A DNA stretch of 64,000 nucleotides, taken from the NCBI RefSeq assembly GCF_009789555.1, contig NZ_CP046903.1, positions 201,582 through 265,581 of the forward strand, in the 5' to 3' direction. A program made the position numbers and the translations under genes. Source of the DNA: Stutzerimonas stutzeri. Lineage in GTDB: Bacteria; Pseudomonadota; Gammaproteobacteria; Pseudomonadales; Pseudomonadaceae. Position 1 is the first letter of the stretch, and every line of letters begins with the position of its first letter. Shown here in pieces: positions 25,093 through 33,528 of this stretch. The notes under the pieces are model-generated. The model did no database searches, had not been told where the DNA came from, and worked only from the letters and a program-made list of their open reading frames with translations.

Positions 25093-25569
25093 ATGTACAA
25101 ACTAATTGCAATGTGTGCTGCAGCTTTCGTTGTGACTGGGTGCTCGAACATGCTCAGCATCGGCTCAACAGAATATGCTTGTAAGGGCATGCCGGAAGGG
25201 GTGTCTTGTATGTCAGCCAAGGACGTTTATAGCGCTACGGAAAACGAAAACTACAAGACCATGCTTCAGGCAGAGCAGCAAGCTGCGAAAGATGGCTCAG
25301 ATAAAAGCGATAAGGTAGATGGAGAGCCAACTACTCGCGTCCTATATGCCGAAGGGGCAGACAACGCTCCCATCCCTATGCGCGCTCGAAACCCGCTTCC
25401 GATTCGCACCCAGGCTGTTGTTATGCGGATTGCAGTAGATCCTTGGGAAGATGAAAACGGTGATCTCTATGTGCCTGGCTTTATCTACACGGAAATTGAA
25501 CCAAGGCGCTGGGAGATTGGGGCTCGGCAGACCTCAGCAGGGACTACGCTAAAACCTTTGGCGCGGTAA
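25093..25569 (+). CDS. traV: TraV, outer-membrane lipoprotein (VirB7-like)
   Basis: 158 residues. Lipobox VVTGCSNM with the acylated Cys at 18, followed by the TraV signature YACKGMPEGVSCMSAKDVY (two cysteines). The ATG is 11 nt after the traB stop, behind AAGGAATTGGAT. It anchors the core complex in the outer membrane with TraK and TraB. Confidence 0.92.
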   Translation: MYKLIAMCAAAFVVTGCSNMLSIGSTEYACKGMPEGVSCMSAKDVYSATENENYKTMLQAEQQAAKDGSDKSDKVDGEPTTRVLYAEGADNAPIPMRARNPLPIRTQAVVMRIAVDPWEDENGDLYVPGFIYTEIEPRRWEIGARQTSAGTTLKPLAR

Positions 25570-25609
25570 GACCGTTTGTAATCCTGTTAGCGTGGGGGAG
25601 TCATCTAAA

Positions 25610-28600
25610 ATGAAGTTGCTTGAAGGCAGGCACCAATCTATATTTACCATTATATGTAGCAATACCACCAATAAATACTATGCCGCAGGTCGCTTAAGCC
25701 TAATATCCGCCTTTCATGAACATTTCGAACACAAACATAGCGCAGGTGCACTTTCAGCGCGTTACTGGGTGCGCGAACTATTTTCAATAATGATTTTGTT
25801 GCTGTTTGCGGCAATGGCGGATGCGGCACAGTTTCAAGGTGTTGCCGAGTGGGCGGGTGGTTCTCCCCCAGTGAATATGCCTGGAAGTCTTCAGTTAAAT
25901 GCCAAGTACACCTTCAACAAACAGATATCCGGTTGCTCTAATATGATCGATAGGGGCTATATTGTCCCTGTTAGAGCATACTGGCGAAGAAAGGGGGCCT
26001 CTACGTATGAGCCTGTACTCATAATAACTGCAAATGGCAACACGCAATTCTCTGGGGGTATTTATGGAAGAGTTGTCGTATGTGGCGCAGGCATGACCAC
26101 GTTTGATCTATCTATAAAAAATGTTGATGGAGGCTATACTAACAATCTTCCCACTACAGAGGGAGAGTATGAGCTTATAGTCTCGGTGGAAGAGTGGAGT
26201 ACTCCGAGCAGTCTCGCGCATACACATTCATTTAACACCCTAAGTTATGCTATTGGGCAATTTAATAACCCTCCGACCGCACCTAATAAAACAATTACAA
26301 CCACAGAAGATAAGGCTGTCTCCTTTGAGCTTAATGCGTATGACAAAGACGGTGATCACCTTACATATAGCGTGACCTCGCAGCCACACAGCGCACATGG
26401 CAGCGTGAGCTTGAGCGGCAATACAGCGACTTTCATTCCAAAGCCAAATTGGAACGGTACGACTACTTTCACCTATAGGGCCAATGACGGTAAGGCGAAC
26501 TCCAACACCGCGACTGTCACGGTGACAGTGACCCCTGTGAACGACGCTCCATCGGTGAGTAACGCCACTCTGGCTCTCGACGAAGATACCGTTGGTGAAC
26601 TCACGCTTGCTGTAACTGATGTGGATCTGCAGTTCGAGGGCGACAGCCATACTTGGAGCATCGTAACCGCACCGAACACCGCGCACGGCACAGCCAGCAT
26701 TTCGGGCAACAAGCTGACCTTCACGCCGGTGAAAGACTGGAACGGGATTACGACGCTGACATACCGCGCCACCGATTCCAAATCAGCTACATCAAACACT
26801 GCCACCATCACCATCACAGTGCGGCCGGTGAACGATGCGCCTGTGGCAAGCAATCGCACTCTGACCACGGCAGAGGACACGGCCGGCACTGTGGTGCTGG
26901 TCGCTAATGATGTCGAAGGCGATACGCTTACCTACAGCCTTGTGACCGCGCCGAACAATGCCCACGGCACGGTAACGATTAGCGGCGACAGAGCTACTTT
27001 CACACCGAAGCCGAACTGGAACGGTACGACCACTTTCACCTATAGGGCCAATGACGGTAAGGCGAACTCCAACACCGCGACTGTCACGGTGACCGTGACC
27101 CCTGTGAACGATGCTCCATCGGTGAGTAACACCACTCTGGCTCTCGATGAAGATACCGTTGGCACGCTCACGTTGGACGTTGCAGATGTCGATCTGCAGT
27201 TTGAAGGCGACAGCCACACCTGGAGCATCGTCACCGCACCAAACAACGCGCACGGCACAGCCAGCATTTCGGGCAACAAGCTGACCTTTACGCCCGTGAA
27301 AGACTGGAACGGCACGACGACCCTGACATACCGAGCCACCGACTCCAAATCAGCCACATCCAACACTGCTACCATCACCATCACAGTGCGGCCGGTGAAC
27401 GATGCGCCTGTGGCAAGCAATCGCACTCTGACCACGGCAGAGGACACGGCCGGCACTGTGGTGCTGGTCGCTAATGATGTCGAAGGCGATACGCTTACCT
27501 ACAGCCTTGTGAACGCGCCGAACAATGCCCACGGCACGGTAACGATTAGCGGCGACAGAGCTACTTTCACACCGAAGCTGAACTGGAACGGTACGACCAC
27601 TTTCACCTATAGGGCCAATGACGGAAAGGCGAACTCCAACACCGCGACTGTCACGGTGACAGTGACCCCTGTGAACGACGCTCCATCGGTGAGTAACACC
27701 ACTCTGGCTCTCGACGAAGATACCGTTGGTGAACTCACGCTTGCTGTAACTGATGTGGATCTGCAGTTCGAGGGCGACAGCCATACTTGGAGCATCGTAA
27801 CCGCACCGAACACCGCGCACGGCACAGCCAGCATTTCGGGCAACAAGCTGACCTTTACGCCGGTGAAAGACTGGAACGGCACGACAACCCTGACGTACCG
27901 CGCCACTGACTCCAAATCAGCTACATCAAATACTGCAACCATCACGATCAACGTGCGGCCGGTGAACGACAAGGCCGTGGTACACGAGAAAACTGCAAGC
28001 ATTCCTGAGGACACGAGCACGACGATTCGTTTGACCGTTAGCGATGTTGACCTGGGTATCGAAGGCGATTCGCACACTTTTGACATCATCGGAACGCTCA
28101 ACCCCGCCGAGGGTTCGTTCAGCTTTGCTGGCTCCGACATCACCATCACGCCGGCACAGGACTGGAACGGCACGCTGAGTCTGAGCTACCGCGCTCGGGA
28201 CAGCCATGGTCTGTACTCAGAGCCTATGCCGATCACGGTCGAGGTCACCTATGTGAACGATGCTCCGACAGCGACTGAAGCCTTTATCCCTGCCAAGGAA
28301 GGGATGGCCAGTGACCATGTGCGCCCATCGGTAACCGATGTGGATCTGCCCTACGGCGACGAGCATTCTTTCGAGATCCTGACTCAACCGGCGAATGGCT
28401 CGGCCAAGTTGGTTTACGGCATGCTTGAGTACACGCCCAACCCGCAGTTCTTCGGAGAAGATAGTTTCACAATCCGGGCGACAGATAAGGCTGGGGCCAG
28501 CGTGGACGGCGTGGCCAATGTGGTGGTTGAGAAGTTCAACTATGCACCTACCGACATCGTGCCGGGTGAAGTGGTGCTGTACGCAGGCATCGGTGGCACC

Positions 28601-31600
28601 ACGCAACTTCAGGCGACCGATCCTAATAACTGGGGATCGCACACGTTCTCGGTTGTGGGCCAACCCGAGGCCGGCACTGCGAGCATAGAAGGGAACACGC
28701 TGACACTGCGCACGGATGACGACAAACCGACCGTCATTCGGGTGAAGACGACCGACCAGGACGGAATGATCTTCGAGAAGGACATCAAGATCAGGTTTCA
28801 GTCGGCATGGGCGATGTTCGAGGGCCGGGAAGTCGAGCAGAGTGGTTCTGCACCTACGGTGCCGGCTGTCACCACTTTCATGACCTATCGCAACGGTAGC
28901 TATGGCCTACAGGTGAGCAGTCCCGAGCTGCTGGCTGCACTGGGTACCGATATTGTGGCGGCTGTATCGCCGGATTCTGCGGTGGGTGTGAAGCTTGAGC
29001 ATCGCGACCTTGAGCCGGATCTAGGCATGCGGCTGACGCCTACCAAACTGCAGCCCAGTTATCTTGAGGCGAAGCTGGCGGGCCTGAAAGCGGGTGTGGA
29101 TGGAACGGCGAATCTTTACCTTTCGCGTGCTGACATGAGCGGGCCGATCTATGCCATCCCTGTGAATGTCTGGACTCCGAAAGGCTCGCTGCAGGCTGAC
29201 CGCTGGGAGGTAAAACAGGGGCTCGAAACTGCTCAGATAAGCTTCGCATCCGAGGGTTCCGCATGTGCGGTTCTGACATCCGAGCAGCTGGTCAAGCCGA
29301 AGAATGTCCTGCAGGAGCCTACCTGCTTGATCGAGTGGGAAATCACCCCTACGGAATGGCGCGACACCGGACATGCCAACCTGCTTTCTATGGTGGCTAT
29401 TGGCGGCGAGGTCGGGCAGTTCCCGGTCAGAGCTAAGGCCTATGTGTTCGATCCGAAGGGAGGCAAACACTGGATCGCTGACTTTTCGCATGACCTGAAA
29501 GTGGTGTCGCCCACGGGCCTGCTGCAGCTCGGACTTAAGCCGGCGCCAGAGCAGACCTATCAGGCCGTGCAGGAGCTGTCGCTGCTGCTGCGCGCCCAGG
29601 ACAACGATGTTTGCGAACTGACGACAAACGAAACGATTGCGCGCAATGCGGCGAAGAACTGGAACCGCTCCATGTGCTTTATACGCTGGACCGCGCTGCC
29701 CGAAGGACTGTCACAGAGCACCACTTGGCATGCACCTCAGTTGGTCGGGGCGGCGTCGGTACTGGGACAGCATTCAATCGCATGGAAAGCATCGGTATTC
29801 ACGCCTAGCGGTCAGGAGGTTGATCTGACACATGGCGCCCATGAGGTAGAAGTCATCGAGCCGCCTGCCATCGAGATCGAACTGCCGCAGGAGAAGAAGA
29901 TCGATGAGAACACCTACTGGGTGTCGCAGCGAGGAGGCTATGTCGGCAGCCTTTCCATAATGGCGCTGCCTGCGAGCATCGACCTCAAGCTCAGCCGTGA
30001 CAGTACCGTTATTGAAAAGGGGACTTTCCCGAGCTATGGCCGTAACCAGCGGCTGATGCGCAGTCTCGAAGGCACGGAAAAGCCTCTGTGGAGCCTAACG
30101 CCGTTCAACATAGACGCGCGCTTTACCAAGCTGCCAGCGGTCGAGACGGTCAAGGAAGTACAGCTTTACGCTGTTCCGCACGAGCAGATTCTGCCAGTAA
30201 TCCTTAACGACGAGCGGAGCGTTCTGGATAGCGTCGCGCTGCCGGTAAATGTCCAGATGCTCGATACCCAGTACCCGCAGGATGGTTACAACCTGGCGAC
30301 GATGGGGGATTGGGACATTCGCCTGCTGATGACCTCTGCTGGCATCAACTATGAGCCGGTGACTGACTGGGAACCGATAAACGAGGAGGGGATTGCCAGC
30401 TTCGAGCTAGACCTTGCAATGCTGACGAACAAGGCGGTTCGGGTCATTGCTGAGGCGCGTGTGCGCTCGCCGCTGCCGGGCTATGAGTCAATTCGGCAGT
30501 CCAACTACCCGATGTTCCTGACCATATTAAACGGCGAACCGCTGGATGGCGTGATCCAAGCACTGCGCGTTATTGGTGTGGCCCCGCTGCGAAACACCTT
30601 CTATGCCATGACGGTGGATCGCTTCGAGGCAAAGGACGTGGGTGATGTTCGCTGGGAGATGAGCACGGACAACGGCGTCACCTGGGATACAGTCGAGAAC
30701 ACCGGCAAGATTCCGCAGCGTCTCTCGATGACGTTTGAGAAGGGCACTTACCTGCTTCGCGCTGAGATGACAAACCGGAACTCGGGAGCCAAGTCGATGA
30801 CCCCCCAGATCGAGGTCATAGCCTACGAAGTCCCGACAGCGCGGCTAAAAGGACCGAGCAACGTCTTCATCGGCGACGTTGGAAGGTTTGTGCTGACTGA
30901 CCTTAACGGTGAAACCCTAGACACTACAGGGATGGTCGTCGAGTGGTCAGAGGATCGAGGAGAGACATGGGTACAGGGCACAGGCGAGTACGAGCTGACG
31001 CGCGACCAGGCTGAGCGGGTCTACCTGATGAGCCGGGTGAAATTTGCGGATTCGCCTGATGACAGTCGCGTCTACAAGAGGCTGCGGGTAGGTGTTGCGT
31101 TTCGCGCAGTCCGACCGCCGCGAGTTCAAATCATCGGCCCTGGGCGTCCTGAGGTCGGAAAAGAGGCGACTTGGCGAGCCAATATGATGATGCCCTATCC
31201 GAAGATGGATCTGACCATGGATGGGTACTTCATTCTACCGACAGGGGAAGAAGTGCACGAACGTGAGGTGTCCTATACCCCGACCATGGAAGACTTCAAC
31301 AAGGAGCAGAGCTTTTTGGGCTTCATGGGCTGGATCAACGGTTACGAGGACATGGGCGGTAAGGGTCTAACTCAGCAGCGGTTGATTTTCTGGTCGTATG
31401 ACTGGCCTACCTGGGCGATCAAAGCCAGAATTTCGGCCGTCTACTCGCCTGCCGATCTTGACCTGCAGGTGCGTTCGCTCGGTCTGTTCAGGGAGTTTGA
31501 AGAGCTGGAAATGGACTGGGACATCCCGCCGTATCCAGGCCTTGAAATCATCAAGGACACTTCGCAGACAAGCCGCTCCCTGCGGATCACCGAGCCAGGC

Positions 31601-32194
31601 ACTTACACCTTCGGTGTGCACGTAAGTGATGCGCGCGGCAACTACACCTACGCTGAAACTGAGCTGGAGTTCAGCGATCCACTGCCCTACGAGGTAACTC
31701 TTTCTTGGAGTGGCGATAACCAGGCCAATCGTGCTCCGTTGGGTGTTCTGATTCGACCAAGCATTACAGGAGGCCATCCAAAAGACCGAATTGAGACACG
31801 CACGTACACGCTCAATGGTGATCCTCTGGAGGGTTCGGGCAACTATGGCCGTGCCGTCTTGGACAAGGGTGAGCATACGGTACGGTTGGAGATTGGATCG
31901 ATGATGGGTCATACCGCTTCTGGCGAGACGCATATCAAGGTCGAGTCCAATATCCCGCCGAGCTGCAGCATCGAAGTGGTCGAAGGTCGGTCAAGCTGGA
32001 TCGCCCGCGCCAGTTGTGCCGATGAAGATGGGCGTATCGTTCGGCATCTCTGGTATATCGACGGCGTACAGCAGTCGCTATCGTCCAGTTCGATCTCGAT
32101 ACCGATGTGGCGCTACCCGAATGGGGAGCCGATAATCACGCTGATCGGCATCGACGACTCGGGCGCTGAGTCACCAACCGTGGCGAACTACTGA
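25610..32194 (+). CDS. Giant exported protein with cadherin-like (tandem-95) repeats, 2,194 aa
   Basis: The start is the ATG after GGGGGAGTCATCTAAA. A long 58-residue N-region precedes a hydrophobic signal stretch (SIMILLLFAAMADAAQ, ~59-74). From ~215 to ~1060 there are about nine cadherin-like repeats of ~95 residues, each opening with a variant of NDAPSV or NDAPVA and an acidic xEDT, and closing NWNGTTTFTYRANDGK or similar. The rest (~1060-2194) has further Ig/PKD-like beta domains; the last ends CADEDGRIVRHLWYIDG. It sits in the traK-traB-traV operon, where F has no such gene. It is probably a surface or secreted adhesin helping mating contact; large Ig-like proteins of IncHI plasmids are a loose parallel. 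The first ~850 bases are AT-richer than the rest, a sign of separate origin. Confidence 0.85.
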   Translation: MKLLEGRHQSIFTIICSNTTNKYYAAGRLSLISAFHEHFEHKHSAGALSARYWVRELFSIMILLLFAAMADAAQFQGVAEWAGGSPPVNMPGSLQLNAKYTFNKQISGCSNMIDRGYIVPVRAYWRRKGASTYEPVLIITANGNTQFSGGIYGRVVVCGAGMTTFDLSIKNVDGGYTNNLPTTEGEYELIVSVEEWSTPSSLAHTHSFNTLSYAIGQFNNPPTAPNKTITTTEDKAVSFELNAYDKDGDHLTYSVTSQPHSAHGSVSLSGNTATFIPKPNWNGTTTFTYRANDGKANSNTATVTVTVTPVNDAPSVSNATLALDEDTVGELTLAVTDVDLQFEGDSHTWSIVTAPNTAHGTASISGNKLTFTPVKDWNGITTLTYRATDSKSATSNTATITITVRPVNDAPVASNRTLTTAEDTAGTVVLVANDVEGDTLTYSLVTAPNNAHGTVTISGDRATFTPKPNWNGTTTFTYRANDGKANSNTATVTVTVTPVNDAPSVSNTTLALDEDTVGTLTLDVADVDLQFEGDSHTWSIVTAPNNAHGTASISGNKLTFTPVKDWNGTTTLTYRATDSKSATSNTATITITVRPVNDAPVASNRTLTTAEDTAGTVVLVANDVEGDTLTYSLVNAPNNAHGTVTISGDRATFTPKLNWNGTTTFTYRANDGKANSNTATVTVTVTPVNDAPSVSNTTLALDEDTVGELTLAVTDVDLQFEGDSHTWSIVTAPNTAHGTASISGNKLTFTPVKDWNGTTTLTYRATDSKSATSNTATITINVRPVNDKAVVHEKTASIPEDTSTTIRLTVSDVDLGIEGDSHTFDIIGTLNPAEGSFSFAGSDITITPAQDWNGTLSLSYRARDSHGLYSEPMPITVEVTYVNDAPTATEAFIPAKEGMASDHVRPSVTDVDLPYGDEHSFEILTQPANGSAKLVYGMLEYTPNPQFFGEDSFTIRATDKAGASVDGVANVVVEKFNYAPTDIVPGEVVLYAGIGGTTQLQATDPNNWGSHTFSVVGQPEAGTASIEGNTLTLRTDDDKPTVIRVKTTDQDGMIFEKDIKIRFQSAWAMFEGREVEQSGSAPTVPAVTTFMTYRNGSYGLQVSSPELLAALGTDIVAAVSPDSAVGVKLEHRDLEPDLGMRLTPTKLQPSYLEAKLAGLKAGVDGTANLYLSRADMSGPIYAIPVNVWTPKGSLQADRWEVKQGLETAQISFASEGSACAVLTSEQLVKPKNVLQEPTCLIEWEITPTEWRDTGHANLLSMVAIGGEVGQFPVRAKAYVFDPKGGKHWIADFSHDLKVVSPTGLLQLGLKPAPEQTYQAVQELSLLLRAQDNDVCELTTNETIARNAAKNWNRSMCFIRWTALPEGLSQSTTWHAPQLVGAASVLGQHSIAWKASVFTPSGQEVDLTHGAHEVEVIEPPAIEIELPQEKKIDENTYWVSQRGGYVGSLSIMALPASIDLKLSRDSTVIEKGTFPSYGRNQRLMRSLEGTEKPLWSLTPFNIDARFTKLPAVETVKEVQLYAVPHEQILPVILNDERSVLDSVALPVNVQMLDTQYPQDGYNLATMGDWDIRLLMTSAGINYEPVTDWEPINEEGIASFELDLAMLTNKAVRVIAEARVRSPLPGYESIRQSNYPMFLTILNGEPLDGVIQALRVIGVAPLRNTFYAMTVDRFEAKDVGDVRWEMSTDNGVTWDTVENTGKIPQRLSMTFEKGTYLLRAEMTNRNSGAKSMTPQIEVIAYEVPTARLKGPSNVFIGDVGRFVLTDLNGETLDTTGMVVEWSEDRGETWVQGTGEYELTRDQAERVYLMSRVKFADSPDDSRVYKRLRVGVAFRAVRPPRVQIIGPGRPEVGKEATWRANMMMPYPKMDLTMDGYFILPTGEEVHEREVSYTPTMEDFNKEQSFLGFMGWINGYEDMGGKGLTQQRLIFWSYDWPTWAIKARISAVYSPADLDLQVRSLGLFREFEELEMDWDIPPYPGLEIIKDTSQTSRSLRITEPGTYTFGVHVSDARGNYTYAETELEFSDPLPYEVTLSWSGDNQANRAPLGVLIRPSITGGHPKDRIETRTYTLNGDPLEGSGNYGRAVLDKGEHTVRLEIGSMMGHTASGETHIKVESNIPPSCSIEVVEGRSSWIARASCADEDGRIVRHLWYIDGVQQSLSSSSISIPMWRYPNGEPIITLIGIDDSGAESPTVANY
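26454..27965 (+). repeat. Near-identical 567-bp tandem repeat inside the giant gene
   Basis: The sequence from ACGGTACGAC at 26454 recurs at 27021 and 27588, exactly 567 bp (189 codons, two domains) apart. About 2.7 copies are nearly identical at DNA level, including silent positions, so the array grew recently or is kept uniform by recombination. Confidence 0.85.
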
Positions 32195-32201
32195 TGGAAA
32201 C

Positions 32202-32228
32202 AAGGGGCCACGCGATGGCCCCTTTTTT
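32202..32228 (+). terminator. Intrinsic terminator after the giant gene
   Basis: AAGGGGCCA-cgcga-TGGCCCC followed by TTTTTT. Confidence 0.9.
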
Positions 32229-32242
32229 CGTGCCTAAAACTT

Positions 32243-32294
32243 ACAACGATCTGGTCGAATACCGGCACAAATAGGCGTTTTGACTATGGACAAT
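32243..32294 (+). promoter_or_regulatory. Activator-type promoter, site f (traA)
   Basis: ACAAC-GAT-CTGGT with tail CGAATACCG (32243-32264), and -10-like GACAAT at 32289. The traA ATG is 77 nt after the motif, the only site outside the 55-63 range. Confidence 0.6.
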
Positions 32295-32340
32295 GGTTGC
32301 CGAGCGCAGGCCCTGCGCATATTTGAAGGAGCGACATGCG

Positions 32341-32685
32341 ATGCAACTGAGTAAACCGGCAATGCAAACCCTTATCCTGGCTGGGGCCATGATCGCGGCC
32401 ACCGCTGCGTTCGGCGGTACCGGCGGGGATGACTTCGACAGTGTGTGGATTCAGCTCACTGACTGGATGCAAGGCACCCTTGGCCGCATCATCATTGGCC
32501 TGATGGTGCTGGGTGGTATCGGTGCCGGCGCGCTGCGCCAGTCTCTGATGCCGTTTATCACAGGCGTGGGCGGTGGCGTTGGCCTCTACGCTGCACCGGA
32601 CGTAATCGAGTCGATCATGACCGCAACCGTTCCTGCTACCCTGGATGTAATCGAAGCGCTGAACACCCTGCCGGTAGGGCTCTGA
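32341..32685 (+). CDS. traA: TraA-type pilin precursor
   Basis: 114 residues. A leader with MIAATAAFGG ends near residue 27. The mature part has two hydrophobic segments (RIIIGLMVLGGIGAGAL and PFITGVGGGVGLYAA), as in F-type pilins of the SXT and IncH branch. It stands alone under site f, so the pilin can be made in excess. AAGGAG lies 9 nt before this ATG; an ATG at 32336 is out of frame. The signal peptidase is probably TrhF encoded at 36003. Confidence 0.8.
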   Translation: MQLSKPAMQTLILAGAMIAATAAFGGTGGDDFDSVWIQLTDWMQGTLGRIIIGLMVLGGIGAGALRQSLMPFITGVGGGVGLYAAPDVIESIMTATVPATLDVIEALNTLPVGL

Positions 32686-32721
32686 ATCCGGGATAATCCC
32701 CTTCCTGAGCCTTCCGCCAAA

Positions 32722-32787
32722 GGCCGTCTAAACCGACCAGAATCTGGTAAGTTTAGACGGCCTTTTTCTTTCCCCTCTCCCTATCCT
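32722..32787 (+). promoter_or_regulatory. Activator-type promoter, site g (dsbC-traC operon), within a 41-bp dyad
   Basis: GGCCGTCTAAAC-cg-ACCAG-AAT-CTGGT-aa-GTTTAGACGGCC (32722-32762) is a full dyad, followed by TTTTTC, so it may also end the traA transcript. The 22-nt motif is 32736-32757. The -10-like TATCCT is at 32782, and the ATG is 59 nt after the motif. Confidence 0.75.
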
Positions 32788-32816
32788 GTGAGCATCCTCC
32801 CCGAAGAGAAATGCTC

Positions 32817-33518
32817 ATGCCCCGCGTTCTGATCTCCTCCATTTGTGCCTTGGCACTTGCCACAGCTACCACTACCGCGTTCGCGCAATCGAAAAAAGAC
32901 AACATGGTAATTCTGCCTGCGGCGGGCATGGTTGCCATCGAGAAGGATGGCAAGTTCGCCGTGATCAGCGACAACGGCCGCTTCCTCATTCAGGGCATGC
33001 TGTACGACACCTGGACCCAGAAGGAGCTGAAGACCCTGCAAGAGGTCAAGGTCGCCGCCAACTACATCCCTATCGATAAGGCCAATGTGGGCTTTGAAGA
33101 TCTGGCTCCGATGACTGTCGGTACCGGCGACAAGGCCATTACGATGTTCTCAGATCCGGCCTGCGGCTATTGCAAGGAAGTGATCGCCGAGGCGCGCAGT
33201 TCACTACCTGAAGGCTATCGGCTCGATGTTCTGATGCTCCCCCTGCTAAGCGACCGCAGCGCCTCCCGCACGAAAGAGTTGCATTGTGCTGAAGACAAGG
33301 CGGCTGCCTGGAAAGCTGGCGTGCAGGGTGACCTGACGACACCTCTGGCGCAGAAGCCGGAGGGGGCCTGTGATGTCGATGTGATTGGCAAGCGGCGAAT
33401 TACCGCCCAGTTCCTTGGGGCACGCAACGTGCCCTTCCTGATTCGTGATGACGGCCTTACCCGCGAGGGCAAGCCGACTGAAGGGCTTCGTGCCTGGATT
33501 GAAAACAACCGAATCTGA
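32817..33518 (+). CDS. dsbC: DsbC-like periplasmic disulfide isomerase
   Basis: 233 residues. Signal peptide ends at TTTAFAQ (~24). After a short N-terminal dimerisation-like region comes a thioredoxin fold with FSDPACGYCKE (Cys116/Cys119, the CGYC site typical of DsbC/DsbG) and a cis-Pro segment ARNVPFLI. GAAGAG is 8 nt before this ATG but only 2 nt before the in-frame ATG at 32811, so 32817 is preferred. It leads the traC operon; SXT and IncC also carry a dsbC near traC. It likely corrects disulfides in TraU, TraN and TraH. Confidence 0.88.
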   Translation: MPRVLISSICALALATATTTAFAQSKKDNMVILPAAGMVAIEKDGKFAVISDNGRFLIQGMLYDTWTQKELKTLQEVKVAANYIPIDKANVGFEDLAPMTVGTGDKAITMFSDPACGYCKEVIAEARSSLPEGYRLDVLMLPLLSDRSASRTKELHCAEDKAAAWKAGVQGDLTTPLAQKPEGACDVDVIGKRRITAQFLGARNVPFLIRDDGLTREGKPTEGLRAWIENNRI

Positions 33519-33528
33519 GGAATCGCAA

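Noticed and set aside
26240..28207. Long minus-strand open frames opposite the giant gene
   Set aside because: They repeat with the 567-bp unit and are mirror frames of the coding repeats.
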